A DNA stretch of 64,000 nucleotides. Source: Hemicordylus capensis (taxonomy: Eukaryota; Chordata; Lepidosauria; Squamata; Cordylidae). Position 1 is the first letter of the stretch. Each line of letters starts with the position of its first letter. Below are positions 9,755 through 21,421 of this stretch, one piece after another. Where the stretch lies: positions 417,162,687-417,226,686 of the forward strand of contig NC_069658.1 in the NCBI RefSeq assembly GCF_027244095.1. Direction: 5' to 3'. The position numbers and the translations under genes were made by a program. Below the pieces are notes generated by a model. The model did not search any database. It saw nothing but the letters and a program-made list of their open reading frames with translations, and had not been told where the DNA came from.

Positions 9755-10727
9755 GAGAGCCAGTCTGGTGTAGTGGTTAGCATGTAGGGGTGTGCACAGA
9801 ACCAAAAAATGTGGTTCGGTTCAAATTCAAATCAATTCGAACCAAACCATGTTGCGCTGAACTGGTTGGGTCGAACCAACTGGCCGGTCCAGTCCATTTG
9901 ACTGAACTGGTTTGGCTAATATACTTGTAAAGGGGAATCTGGTGAGGATTCCTCTTTACAAGTACAAATATTTTAAATATAACAGTGGTGGGGGAATTCT
10001 CAAAAAGGTAAGGGGTGGCCAGGTGGGGGCAGCAAGAGAGGTAATAAGATAATGACCTGGTTGGTGCAGCAGCTGGTGTGGGGGCCGGCACTGCTGCTCA
10101 CTGCCACTCAACCTTGCTGGTGTGGCCCAAGAATGCTCCTCCCTCCTATAGCAAGCTGCCTGCTCGGCGGCAGCTCAGTTCTGGCCTCCGCATGGCATCT
10201 GCACTTGTGAAGAGATCAGAACGGAGCTGTTGCCGAGTGGGTGGCTTGGTAAAGGAAGGAGGAGTGCGCTTGAGGCCTCACCAGGGAGGGCAAGCGGTGG
10301 TGCTGGGAGCCACACTGGCCAGGTAAAGATCTTATTACCTCTCTCACTGCCCCTGCCCGGCTACCTGGCCGTTGCCGAACCGGTTCACCCAAACTGCGTC
10401 TGGTTCGGTTTGATCATGGACCGAACCTCTCCCGGTTCGGTTTGCGACCAAACCTCCAAACCAGCCCAGTTTGAGGTGAATTGGTTTGGCAACGAACTCC
10501 CCATGCTCAGCCCTATTAGCACGTTGAACTAAGACAAGGGGGAAACTGAGTTCAAATCCCCATTCAGCAATGAACTCACTGGGTGCCTCTGGACCAGTTG
10601 CTTATCTCTCAGCCTAAACTCCCTCACAGGGTTGATATGAAGACAAAAATAACCATGTATGCCGCTCTGAGTTCCTGAAAGGAAGAGTGGGATCCAAATG
10701 TAAAAATACATAAAATAAAAATAAAAC
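9755..10727 (+). mobile_element. tRNA-headed SINE, family K (copy 1), split by a DNA element
   Basis: The head 'gagccagtctggtgtagtgg' at 9755-9784 continues at 10516 with box-B-like 'gagttcaaatccccattcag', then 'ctctcagcctaaact', 'ccgctctgagttcctgaaag' and an A-rich tail ending near 10727. The complete, uninterrupted version at 53997 confirms the order. The SINE is cut at 9784/10516 by family B copy 1. It is more diverged than copy 2. Confidence 0.8.
9785..10515. mobile_element. hAT-like element, family B (copy 1)
   Basis: Starts 'taggggtgtgcac' and ends 'cccatgctcagcccta'. It is flanked by an 8-bp duplication with one mismatch (ttagcatg at 9777-9784, ttagcacg at 10516-10523) inside a SINE. 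Next to both ends lie many short variants of ggttcg/cgaacc (for example gaaccggttcaccc, ggttcggtttga). An internal hairpin at 9923-9963 (cttgtaaaggggaatc ... ggattcctctttacaag) recurs in two other copies. No transposase frame is present. Confidence 0.8.
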
Positions 10728-11530
10728 CCAAAGGCCAGATTGAGAGGCAGCTGACCCAGGCTCCAGCACTGAGGGGGCCCTGGGCAAGTTGCCTTCTGTC
10801 ACTGAGCCGTCTACTGCCTTCCCCGGGCATTAGCTGGCAAGCTTACTGAACAGCAGGGGTGGCAACATGCCTTTCAACAGCACCACATGCCTTTCTGCCC
10901 TGGTGAGCCTATAGGGCAGTGGGCATCAGTGGTGACAATTCACCACCTCAGAAGTCCACCACTGGTTACCAGTCCTGCTGCCATGATGCTTCAGGAGCAG
11001 CAGGAGCAGGATGCCCCCCCCCCACAGGCACAACAGACAGCTGCCCGATGGTGCTGGCCCTGCCCAGGCATGGGGAGTGCCAGGCATGTCAGTTATTTCA
11101 AAATTAAAAAGGTTCTCTAAGATTAGAGGAAGCAAATATGTTTTATTAGCTTCCAGATGAATAAACAAGCACAGTTTTACAGACCTGTGCATGCAAATTC
11201 ATTGTCAAATGTTAGGGATAAATTATGCATGCAGATCATATATCAAAGTCATGAAAGGGGCTGCAAAGAAAATAAAGAAGAGATTCAAAAGCTAAACAAA
11301 CGTCAGCAGTGCCAAGGAGGCTTCTTGCCTAATGCAGTGTGTGCCATTTGGTTCAAGGCTGGCCTGGATTAAACAGGTAGCATTTATGTTTGGTGTTTTG
11401 TTTTGACTTTTTTTTTTTTTTTTTTTTTTAGCCTTCGGGCCTGTTGCCAGCAGGTTTTGTGTAGAAGCAAGAAGCTTGGGCTACTTGCCAGGATTATTTG
11501 AGTAGAGCCAGACCTTTTTGCATCAAAGCC
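10728..11530. other. Unassigned DNA with a long poly-T
   Basis: A run of about 22 T at 11409-11430 is the only distinctive point. It could be the A tail of an unrecognised minus-strand retroposon. No coding feature. Confidence 0.45.
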
Positions 11531-11884
11531 AACAGCAGCATTTTCACTTAGTGCGCATACTTGAACTGTGTAGCCCCCACATGTGCACTAAGGGACAGGA
11601 TGATTGAGCTTGGCCCAGAATGCCACAGACAGGCACCTAGAGTGTCTGTCCCCTGTGGGAATTCCCCAGTGCACTGCACTCAGTGCGCGGTGCACTGTGG
11701 GATACTTGGAGGCTGGGATAACAAGTCCTGGCCTCTGTTGTTCCCCACTGCTTGGGTCATGTGGGCACACAGCTTGTGTGCAGCAGGGCTAAGAGCAGTC
11801 ATCTGGAGGAAGGTAGGTTGAACCCTTCCTCCCCACCACTGACCTGCCCGCCTGGCCACACATGTGGTCATGTGAATAGCCCCA
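11531..11884 (+). mobile_element. Family C element (copy 2)
   Basis: Same block order as 8190-8632, including 'caggcacctagagtgtctgt', 'ggtgcactgtgggata', 'aaggtaggttgaaccctt' and the end 'gtcatgtgaatagcccca'. The left border is uncertain. It is followed by a 13-A run at 11919-11931. Confidence 0.55.
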
Positions 11885-12152
11885 AGATATTCTTGCACAA
11901 AAACATTTTGTCCAAAAAAAAAAAAAAGGCTTCCATATGATAATTGCAGCTGGTGCTAATTGAGAGAAGAGATGCCCTGACTGGCTGTTCTATCTTTAAA
12001 TGGTTGTTCCGTGCTCTGGAGGATGACATTTTAAATGGGGATTGAAATCCAGCTACTCCTATGTAAATATTATGTTGTATACCTCTCCCAGGATGCAAAA
12101 ATCTGTACAGCCCACAGGTTGCATTCATGAAAATGCAGTTATCCACTGCAGT

Positions 12153-12348
12153 CAGAGGCGCTCTTACCCCTGGACTTCCGGGCTAAAGTCCAGGGCCTCC
12201 ACAGCTCCAGGGGGCCCCCAAATCTTCCTTAGTCTGTCCCGCCTGGTGTGGTCACCCAGCCAAGCATGATGATTTTGAATTTGCAGGGGAGGGGGTGCCT
12301 CCAAAGGCCTCTAGGTCCAGGCTCCAAAATTACCTAGGTGCACTTCTG
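12153..12348. mobile_element. hAT-like element, family G (copy 1)
   Basis: A 196-bp unit starting cagaggcgctcttacccctg and ending cctaggtgcacttctg. It is flanked by 8-bp sequences actgcagt and accgcagt (one mismatch). A related copy in the opposite orientation lies at 49564-49781 with its own target duplication. No coding capacity; a MITE-like hAT derivative. Confidence 0.8.
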
Positions 12349-13198
12349 ACCGCAGTCTGCCCTTTGGCTACCTCAGACTCTGGCCTCATCTCGAAATCAG
12401 AATTTTTCAGAGCAAAATTTGGCAACCCCAGTCAGATTCTAACAAGGAGAAATAGGCCACTCGCTGAACCGTGTGCTCATTCCCACCAGGCAGGCACATG
12501 GTGGATGGTGGCATGGGTGCCATCAGCAGGTCCTTGCATGTGGAGGACTATAGTGCAAAGTCTCACACAAAATGGAACATACTATGATCAGATACTGCCT
12601 CATCCTGTCTTTCCAATTCAGCAGCAGAGCACCAAACTAGCAACACAGGAAAATGCATGCACAGGCATGTCCATATATTTTGTTTTGTTTTGTTAGACAG
12701 CTACTCAGAAGCTTCCGGGGGGGGGGGGGGTGAGGCAAAGCTAAACCAGAAGCCATTTTCCCAATTGAAATATGACTGTCTATGAGTAGAATGTTGGCAT
12801 TGGAGGCTGATTGGATGCAAGACCTGCGGCATGTTGGCCTTGACTGGATCAATTTCTCCCCACCCGCACCCCCTCACAACCCCCTTTCCTGGCAGCCCTG
12901 CTAATAAAATTCCATGCATTAGTCATTCCTACATGGCCTGCCCAGGCACAATAGGGAGGATATTTCAGCCGTGGTTAGGAGATTTAAAGTGGGTCATGAA
13001 ATCATATGCTCAGGCAATGGTGTTCCTCAGACAAGTCCTCTCCCCACACCCCAGTGATACACTGAGTCCCCATTCGCCCATGGCACGTGTCCCCCTTTGC
13101 ACCCATTGTTGCCTGATAGGCTTTCTCTCAGAGTGAGGAGGCTGTAGGAGAAGGTTATCCATTGCTGCTGCTGCCTACCATTGCCTGGTAGGGATGTG
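12349..13198. other. Unassigned DNA with a poly-G run
   Basis: A run of about 14 G lies at 12717-12730. Nothing else could be assigned. Confidence 0.45.
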
Positions 13199-13721
13199 GG
13201 AACCGACTCGACCTCAAGTTGGTCCCAAATCAAACTGGCTCATCTTGAGGGCTCGCCCTTGAGCTGGAATGGGCCCAGTTCAGCTCGAAGTTGAATCAAA
13301 CCCATCGTGCTGTCCAGGGCCAGTTCAGGGTTTTTTAAAAAAAGTTTTTAAAAGGTGGACTTACCACCATTGCCAGGCTCCACGGGTACTGTCATGGCCG
13401 CTGAGCGGGGGTGTCTTCTGATGCCCCACCACCATCTCGGTCATTTTTGACCAGTTATGGGCCTACTTGTGGTGGCCATTTTGGAGGCCAACACACATGC
13501 CCATGCACACGCACTGCCACTGGTCATTTCCAGTACAACGCTGACTGGGGCTGCAAGAAGGTTCATAGTAGCCCCGCGCCAGCGGTTTTGGCGATAGTGC
13601 CAGTGTGGGAAATGCGGTGGGGGGTGGGCACCCTCCAGTGTGAGGTGGGAACCCTCCCTGCTCCCTAAAGGTAAGCCCCCTGCCACTGAACCATCTAAAT
13701 GCCGGTTCATGCACACCCCTA
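13199..13721. mobile_element. hAT-like element, family B (copy 2)
   Basis: Starts 'tagggatgtgggaaccgac' and ends 'ccggttcatgcacaccccta', so the two ends are inverted versions of each other. The subterminal part carries short repeated words such as 'cctcaagttggtcc' and 'agctcgaagttgaa', a different palindrome set from copy 1. No convincing target duplication is left. No transposase. Confidence 0.65.
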
Positions 13722-13804
13722 GTAAACAGAGCAATGGGATTCTGTGTTTATGCTTCAGTGCTTTGGTAATTCCCCGGTTTCTAAGGAAATTGTCCAGTTC
13801 ATTC

Positions 13805-14031
13805 CTTACATACTACACAATACAACATGCATGTTGCAACATTGTATGTACACAATTGTGTCCTTGTGCAACTGCAAAAATAATGCAAAGTGCATATATG
13901 CAAGAGTAAACCCATAAGAAATAATGGGATTATTCTTGTGTGAAGACACTATGCATGAGTTTTCAGTTGTGCAAGAGCACAATTGTGTAATTGCTTGCAT
14001 GCAACATTGCAACATGCACATAGTATGTAAG
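13805..14031. mobile_element. Hairpin element (family N)
   Basis: Arms of about 110 bp meet near 13915. 'cttacatacta' at the left matches 'tagtatgtaag' at the right; 'acacaattgtgtccttgtgc' pairs with 'gcaagagcacaattgtgt'; the centre is 'cccataagaaataatggga'. AT-rich, non-coding, MITE-like. Confidence 0.7.
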
Positions 14032-14796
14032 CCATTATTTTTCTTCTTTCATAATTCCTTATTGTAATACATGCACAATTTGCTTATTTGTGTTGCACAT
14101 GCAGCTCCTGGCCAAAAGCTCTTGCAATATGGCCAAATGTTTGTTGCAACATTTCCCACATGTTTAGCACTGGTCAAGTCTGTGACATTCTTCATACACT
14201 TTGTGTAGCTTTTCATGTTTTCTTTCTACATCTCCTCTTGTCTTCTGCAGACTTGCACCATTTTGGAGGTCTCCGACCTAACTTGTCTCTGCATTCCTTT
14301 ATTTACTTGTATTCTTGTAGTCCTGCCCATTTCCACTGAAGCTGGTTTGCCTTCCAGCTTTTGAAATTTGGAAGAGCAAAGCCTCCAGAAGCTTACAACT
14401 GCAGAAGCTTGGCAGATTCCAAAGGCCTCTTCCAATGTGAACTCAGGAGGATCTTTTAAACTGTCTGTTCTTGAGCTTGGAAATTTGCTGTCAAATCACA
14501 GATTGGTTTCCAGATCATGAGTCTGATCATAGTCCATGCTTTCTCATATGAAAATAATATTTTTCTCATTGTTTTTTGGAATGCACAACTCCAATTCTGT
14601 AGAACTGCCCAATTTCAGAAGAGGGCAGTACAGTTGTAACTTTTGCTTAAGGAATCTAGATGAGCCACGGGATCACATGCCCCTTTACCCTAGCCCTCTC
14701 TGTCATGGATAATTCCTTCGACCTTCATTCATTTATATTAAATTATTTATAAGATTTATAGGTTTCTCTGTTAAAAGCTGCTTTCAGTGACATACA
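14032..14796. other. No recognised feature
   Basis: AT-rich DNA without clear repeat structure. Confidence 0.45.
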
Positions 14797-16922
14797 GGCC
14801 CCATTCAGACATAGCGTGAAACTTTGGGTAGACGAAACTGGTTAATCTGTGAAGCTGGGAATCATGCTGCAGATGGTTAACTAATTGTCTGCGATGTTAG
14901 AGGGGGCATGCTCAGCACGATCGATCATGCCTTTTTGGCAGTGTTCACTTGCCCTCAGCAAGGCAAAGACATTTTAACCCTTTCCTGACACTGCTTGCAC
15001 CACTGTCTTCCACTGGTAGTGAGGAAGGGTCTTGTGTCCCTCCTCTTCTCTCCCCTGGGAAGAGAGGACTGGGCCTCTCTCTTCCCACGTGCTGGTTAAA
15101 GATAGACTGCACAAGCATTCTCTCTACTTTTTCTTATATGTTTGTAGAATGAGTTTATTACTGACAATGGCCATTTGTGACACACCCACATCAGCCTATT
15201 CCCCAGAAGATATGCCAGGAGATGCATGTTCCCACTCCCCATTTATCAAGGGATTTCTAATTTTTCCCTCTCACTAGACCCCCATCCCTATCCTGTGCAT
15301 GAGTGCTTATATATGGATGGATAGGATGCGACTGCTAGGAATAGGTCGAGATTATGTAGGGTTTGCCCCTTCAGTCTTTGGTAGAATTGCTCTGTTTTTT
15401 GTACAAGTTGGTGGGGAAGGGGGACCCATTCCTTTCTCCTGGGTGCCAGCATGCTTGGTCTCAGTCAAACCTCATCAGAACCATCCATCTAGAGCAGGAT
15501 TAAATCACACAAGAGAGTCTTCCTGGGTGACAAAGATGGCTCGTGCTCTGGAGCGGACCACTTTTTCATGAGAGTGCCAGGCCATAGAGACCCGCATGTG
15601 AGCTGGAGGGCTTTTACCACTTGGCCCAGTTGGCAGTTGCACCAAAGCTCTGGGAAGGGTCCCTCAGCAATATTCCTCCTGGTCCTGGCGACTTCCAGGA
15701 ACCGAGAATATAAGTGCCCCTTAAAAGAGTCTGGTCTTCCCGCAACACATCTCCATGCTTGGTTTAGTTTCTCATGGTCACCTGGCAGAGCCAGGGAACA
15801 TTCTAATCCATGGGTGTCCCACCCCAGAGTGCCCCACAGTGGCTGGTTGGCATTCATCACTGCATTGGGCCCAGCCAGTACTGACTATCCTGGGTTGGAT
15901 GAATCCCTGGTCTCTCCTTGTCTGCCCACCCAACTTGAAACCACTCAAACACCCAAAGTGGCCCGGACTACTTTGAAGTCTAAAAGGATGGGTACAAGGG
16001 GGAAGGTGTGGAGTATGTTCTATTGTTAACCAGTGGTACCAGAAGCCAACAGTGGGGTCCCCTATAGTTGGAAGGTTTACCTCATGAGAGTGCAGTCAAA
16101 CACTGACCCACATTGGTGTTTCTGTTTTCTCCAGTGGAATGGCCCTCTCATGAGAAGGCTAATCCCTGGCTGGCAGGCTGGCACGAGAGTGTGTTGGGTC
16201 TGTCTCATTGCTTTGCTCAGGGCTGCTAGCCTAGTGGCACCCTTGGTTACAGTGAACCAAGCCCCAGGATTATTTGCCTGCCTTAATATACATATCCCCT
16301 CCTAGGAAACCAATAAGATCTGTTCCTTGAGTACCAGATGACCAGCCATGGTCAAGCAACTGGTGACTTCCCCCGGGGATTCTCGGACATATCCCTCAGT
16401 CAGGTTCCCCCTTCTCCTGCACCTTTGCGTACATTAAGACCAAAGAAACTACACTCCATTGATAACATCCGAGAGTCCCAGAAATGGGGCTAGATTCTCC
16501 TTCTATTTAAAACATGCTTTCTCCAGTGCCATCCCATCCCTTTAAATGCAGGAACTACAAGGATGTGGCCTTGTTGCCAAGCAGCGGCAGGAAGAGCAAG
16601 GAGATGGCAGAGGGCATTGTGGCCAATGAGATATGCAGCCACCCTAGAACTGATGCATTTCTGGGCTCTGAGCCAACCTCTCTATGGTGGCAGGAGGAGC
16701 TTGTGCGTGAAACCCAGGTTATAGTGGGTTTAGGATTAGGACAAAACAGTGCTGTCTTCTAACTTCAGATTTCAGCAGTGAAACTCACTACAAACTGTGG
16801 GTTCAAATTCAGGTTTGGGAGTGAAAACAGTGATGAAACCATGGCTTCACATTTCTGGATGATCACAAACTCAAACCTCTGGCACGTTTACTTCTGGTTT
16901 GGCATTATGTCTGAATGGGGCC
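14797..16922. mobile_element. Long unit with 17-bp inverted ends (family D)
   Basis: ggccccattcagacata at 14797-14813 has a perfect inverse, tatgtctgaatggggcc, at 16906-16922. The next ~100 bases at each side are also loosely related (gtgaaac..., ...gggttcaaattcaggttt). The 2.1-kb interior contains frames up to 153 codons, but none has a domain I recognise. The middle (about 15270-16420) differs in character and may be a later insertion. No 8-bp target duplication was found. A DNA transposon is the best guess. Confidence 0.5.
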
Positions 16923-18378
16923 ACAGATTCAGAAAACATAAGCGTTAAAACAATTTGTTATGATAAACAGATCCAAACTAAAAAGCAGCTGCATCAAAGA
17001 CCTGATTAAAACCATATTTTTAACAGGCCTTCATAAACAAGAATATTTTTTAAGCCCAACTCTTTCTGGAATGAGTAAAGGAGAAAAGCTTGCCATTTCT
17101 CTTGGGGCAGTGTCTCCCATAGGATTGGTAACACAACTGCCTAGTGCCTTGGCAGTTCCTGCCTCAGAGAAGTAAGGAATGTTGCATTTGCTGATTTGAG
17201 GAAATGGGCAGATAACATGTGCTTCGTCACATGCACACTGGCCAACATGATGTGCACAAATAGCTGAACGAGGTGATCATGAGGTGTAGAGTCCTGGGGT
17301 GGTGGAAAGGAGATTATCACTTCAGACTATGAGGCCATATTTGTGAATGCTCCCCTAAAAACATCCTGCAATCACAAAATCCATATAACAGAGAGCTGGA
17401 ACAAAACCTTTCTTCCTAATGTGTCAGCTTTAAAAACAAACAAACAAACAAACACAACTTCCAGGAAGGTTTTTCTATGGGGGACCATTCCAACATGGCA
17501 TCCCCCACCTGGGGTTCATTCTATCCCAATTCTGTTGCATGTGTAGACCAGGCTGGATTATGAACTAGACAACAAGGAGGTCCCACTTTAAAGTTCAAGG
17601 GCCAGATTCCATTTTACCTACATTGTTGGCAAGAGAGAAAGAACGTGGGATTTATCTTGACAGTTCTCAAAACCAGTATTGGTCTGTGGACTGAACACTG
17701 GCCCCTTTTAACAGGTGGTAGGGATTCCTCCCCCTGCCTCCCTCCCCCTCCGCCGGCAAGGCTGAAAATAAACCTTAAACAACAAAATAAACAAACAGGC
17801 CTAAAAATGAAGCCACGGAGGACACCTAGGAGACGACAGGGCTGCTTTGTGCTTCCTGCAGCAGTAGGACTTGTCACTCACATAAAGATTTCTCATTGGG
17901 AAAAATGTGACTCCTGAGTGGCTGCCAAGGTCAGGAGGTGGTCTGCAAAGTGCTAGTCATGCCAGACAGGCATGCTGGAGGGCACGTTTGACTTACATGC
18001 CCAAGTATTTTGGCATTTTTGAACACTGGCCAGAAGAAGGTGAGAGAAAGCACAACTGGTTTTTCCTTAAAAAAAAAAAAAAGTAACACCTTTCTTAATT
18101 TACATTGGGTTTGCTTCTCACCCCCTCCCCTTCCCGGCTGGCAGTGAAACACCAGCCAAATTCTGACACAGTTCAATACAGTGCATAATATTCCAGCTGC
18201 CAATACACACAAAGTCCATTCCCAAAGTTCTGCAGATCCCTTCTCATGCCACCACAAATCAACAGCCATGATTTTATTTCCACAGAAAATGTCCAAGTCA
18301 TAAATGGCTGCTCCAGTGAAAAGTAGGGAGCATGATCCATCCTCCTGCACATACCACTGCACATGCAGGAGGGAAAGT
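16923..18378. other. No recognised feature
   Basis: Contains a short (AAAC)n run at about 17432-17454, but no repeat ends or coding domains that I can support. Confidence 0.45.
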
Positions 18379-18698
18379 ATCCCCATAGGCCTTAACGTTG
18401 CCCCTTCCCCATTGGCCCTCACCTAGATATATGTGCACAATAGCTGTTAACGCACTATGGGGATTCAATACATGATTTGTGTCCATGGTCCTGGGGAGAG
18501 TAAAACTGCTGGATATATATATGGTAGGTCTGTTGTTGCCAGTCAGCAATGCAGCTTTCTCCAGGGCCATGGGCACAAGTCATGTATTGGACTCCCAATG
18601 AGTGTAATGGCTGCCATGCTGCACTGTGCATGTATCCCAACGAGGACCAAAAGGGTAGAGGGAGGGAGGGGAAAGGGATCTATTGAGTCCTATAGGAA
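18379..18698. mobile_element. Large imperfect hairpin (~320 bp)
   Basis: Two arms of roughly 150 bp are inverted relatives. 'caatacatgatttgtgtcca' (from 18466) pairs with 'ggcacaagtcatgtattgg'; 'ccatggtcctgg' with 'ccagggccatgg'; the outer 'ccccataggcc' with 'gtcctatagga'. The centre is a TA-rich loop near 18520. Non-coding; a foldback MITE is likely. Confidence 0.7.
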
Positions 18699-18790
18699 TG
18701 ATAGCCATATACTGTTGTCTCTTTGTAAATTGCCTTGAGATCTAAAAATTGGTGGTATATAAAAGAATGAACTAACTAACTAACTAACTA
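18699..18790 (+). repeat. LINE-like 3' tail with (AACT)n
   Basis: 'ttgtctctttgtaaattgcc' followed by 'ggtggtatataaaagaatga' and about six aact units (18766-18790). This is the same type of end as family H, with a different tail repeat. The 5' part is missing. Confidence 0.5.
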
Positions 18791-18897
18791 ATTAGGATGG
18801 CTCTTGCTATTCAGAGAGCTTATGACACTTTTGCCCAGTGGATGTGAACTGTTGGATTTTGGAACACTTCCACCTTGAAGCTTTACAAATTTTCTAA

Positions 18898-19190
18898 GGG
18901 ATGGTTCTGATGATGCAGCCTGTAGCACATGTGATTATGAAGAGGATGTACTGAGAGCGCACTAGTGGGGACGTCTTCAGTGGACATCCTGTCACCCTCT
19001 CAATGTGTCCCTTTATCATGGGGTAAGGGGACACTGGCCCCTCTACATGCCCTCCAGACACATTTTCAATAGTATTTGGAGCACATGTACAGGAGCCATT
19101 TGGAAGAGCCCCCACATGATAAAGGGCTATGTTGGGACAGCCACAGAGGATGTTATGTATGACGGAGGCTGTAGCATCAGAACTGGCCCT
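18898..19190. mobile_element. Hairpin element with ~25-bp inverted ends
   Basis: The left end gggatggttctgatgatgca pairs with the right end tgtagcatcagaactggccc. Further inside, 'cctttatcatgggg' and its relative 'cccacatgataaaggg' are also inverted. The 293-bp unit has no coding potential. MITE-like. Confidence 0.65.
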
Positions 19191-20754
19191 AAATGTCTGA
19201 AACGTGAAGAGAATTACAATTTTTAAAAAATGACCTTACAACTTCATCAATGTTAAAAAAAATTGTTTTCTAACCCATTTGCTTTGAACTACTCCATTCC
19301 GGAGTATTTACTAATATGTTCATCATTCATACAAGCCCATAAAGAATGTCACGAGGAAGGAATTAATTCTGGCAATGGCCTATTAATTGTATCATGGCCC
19401 TAATAAAGTTGAGGACATGTCAGCCATGACGTTCAAACAGCCAGCTTCTTCAATTTGGTTGGTTGTCAGCCTAGTTGGTCACCATGGGCTGAGTTAAAAT
19501 TAATGACCCCAGGGGCAGTCCAGGAGTGGAGCTGGGCGTGCTGCTGTTGGCAAGTGAATAAGATGTCCTTTCAGAATTCTCCTATTATAAAATGTTAAGG
19601 CAGCACCATCTCAAAATGAAATGGTTAATTAATGAGCTAGCTGCATTTGACAGAAGAACCTTGCAAAATGGAGTATTTAAGAGGTATGTGCTGTGCTTCT
19701 ATCCATGTTTCCATGGAAGTAAGTTTCGCTGAGTTCAATGTGGCTTAATCTCTAGTAAGGATGTTTAGGATTGTAATTTTAGTCACTGATTTTTTTCAAT
19801 TTAATAAAATGCACACACTACTAGAAATTAGAGGGATCTAGGTTAAAGCAGCAGCAAATCCTTTTCCTCCCATGTCAAGACAAGATTAGCTGTATTGCCT
19901 CAGTTTCGTAACTGTTGCATACTATCTAGCAATCTTTTATGTTTTGTTAATTGGAAGTTTGTCCCTGAGGAGATCCTGTAGTGTAGAGAGTGTGGCGGGT
20001 GGGGCAAGAAGGGAAAGGGAGGGAAGGGAGAAGGAGGGGAAATGGAGTTGTTTCTGAATAAAGCTTAGTTAAACAAACATAAGATTACTTTGTATTTATG
20101 AGGGAAGCAGCTATAAAACAGTAACATCAAATAATGGCTTTGGATGGATGAAGAGAAGCAGAGGTCTCATGTTAGGAGAAATCACATTCTCATTAGATAA
20201 ATTCTTAGCAACACGAGTAGAGTTTTCAGTGAATGTGTGTGTGTTCAAACACCCAGGGTTCCACTGGCAATCTTTACCATCTGGAAGGATGTTTGTCTAC
20301 ATAAGTCCTGACACTACTAAAGCCAAAGGAGCAATCTCTTGCATTCCTACAAGTGTTTACTACATTGGATTCTCTCTGGGGACACTTAAAGCATGCCTGA
20401 AATCCATGTGATCCTGATCCCAATGTTAACATGTTGTTTTTAATTTCCCTGATCTCTGTATTCTTACTAGCTTGTGAATGAGATTGACCCCTGTCAATCA
20501 AGCTGTTTTGTCTCAGGGTCAAACTACAAATTACAGCAGACATGAAGTGACTGTCAAAAATATCCTGCAGCATTATGCTTTCTTCTCTCAATCTCTCTCA
20601 TTCCCTGTCATGTGTAGTTCCACTTGTGATGCCACTACATTGTCCCAGGGTCTGGTCTGAAGTCACATGAAACAGCCACTTTGCTGCAGTTAAGCAAGTC
20701 TTGATATGAGAATGCCTGGAAACATCATGTATGTTTTCATGAGTTCTATCAGAA
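19191..20754. other. Apparently single-copy DNA with a G-rich patch
   Basis: No repeat ends found. A purine-rich, G-run-rich stretch at about 19990-20045 (ggg-rich, with gaaggggag-type words) could form G-quadruplex structures. The rest is AT-rich and featureless to the eye. Confidence 0.45.
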
Positions 20755-21421
20755 GGCAGATCTGGCCACGGTTACCCACGCCTTAGTCACGTCGTGGCTG
20801 GATTACTGTAATGCGCTCTACGTGGGGCTGCCCTTGAAGAATATCCGGAAACTGCAGCTAGTGCAAAACACGGCAGCGAGGGTTCTATCCGGAGCTGCCC
20901 GTTGGGAACATATCACCCCCATTTTGAAAGAGCTGCACTGGCTGCCGGTTTATTTCCGGGTCCAATTTAAGGTGCTGGTTTTGACCTTTAAAGCCCTAAA
21001 CGGTTTGGGCCTGGGGTATTTGAGGGACCGCCTGCTCCCAAGGGTTGCTGCCCACCTGACAAGGACATCTGAGGGTGCCGACAATGAGGGAGGCCCGGCT
21101 GTCGTGCACTCGGGACAGGGCCTTCTCTGTTGCTGCTCCTAGACTCTGGAATGCTCTCCTAGTGGCCATTCGTTCCTTGGACTCCATCACGGCTTTTAGA
21201 AAGCTTGTAAAGACTTGGCTTTTTACCCAGGCTTTTACATAATTTTACTGCGGCTTCTGTGTGTTTTTATCTGTTGTATTGTTTTTATGGCTGTTTTTAT
21301 ATGTTTTTAGCTTGATGTTTTTATTGCTTTTGTATTGTATGTTTTAATTTTTGTAAACCGCCTTGGGGTTGTGTTTTTAACGAAAGGCGGTATAGAAATG
21401 TAAAAATAAATAAATAAATAA
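20755..21421 (+). mobile_element. L2-type LINE 3' end with C-terminal ORF2 remnant
   Basis: The best-preserved LINE protein end in the window. Frame 1 gives [20 protein letters not shown], then [40 protein letters not shown] and [20 protein letters not shown]. At about 21084 a second frame takes over: [40 protein letters not shown] and LVKTWLFTQAFT-stop (21239). One frameshift near 21080 therefore breaks the end of ORF2. The 3' region ends 'ggcggtatagaaatgt' with an (AAAT)n tail. It is 5'-truncated and on the plus strand. Confidence 0.85.

Noticed and set aside
15489-16029. Overlapping frames of 123 and 153 codons on opposite strands
   Set aside because: Products have no recognisable domain, no splice-site or start context stands out, and long overlapping frames in GC-rich DNA are common by chance.
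14797-16922. Endogenous retrovirus or LTR element
   Set aside because: No paired direct repeats, primer-binding site, or recognisable retroviral protein words were seen; the ends are inverted, not direct.
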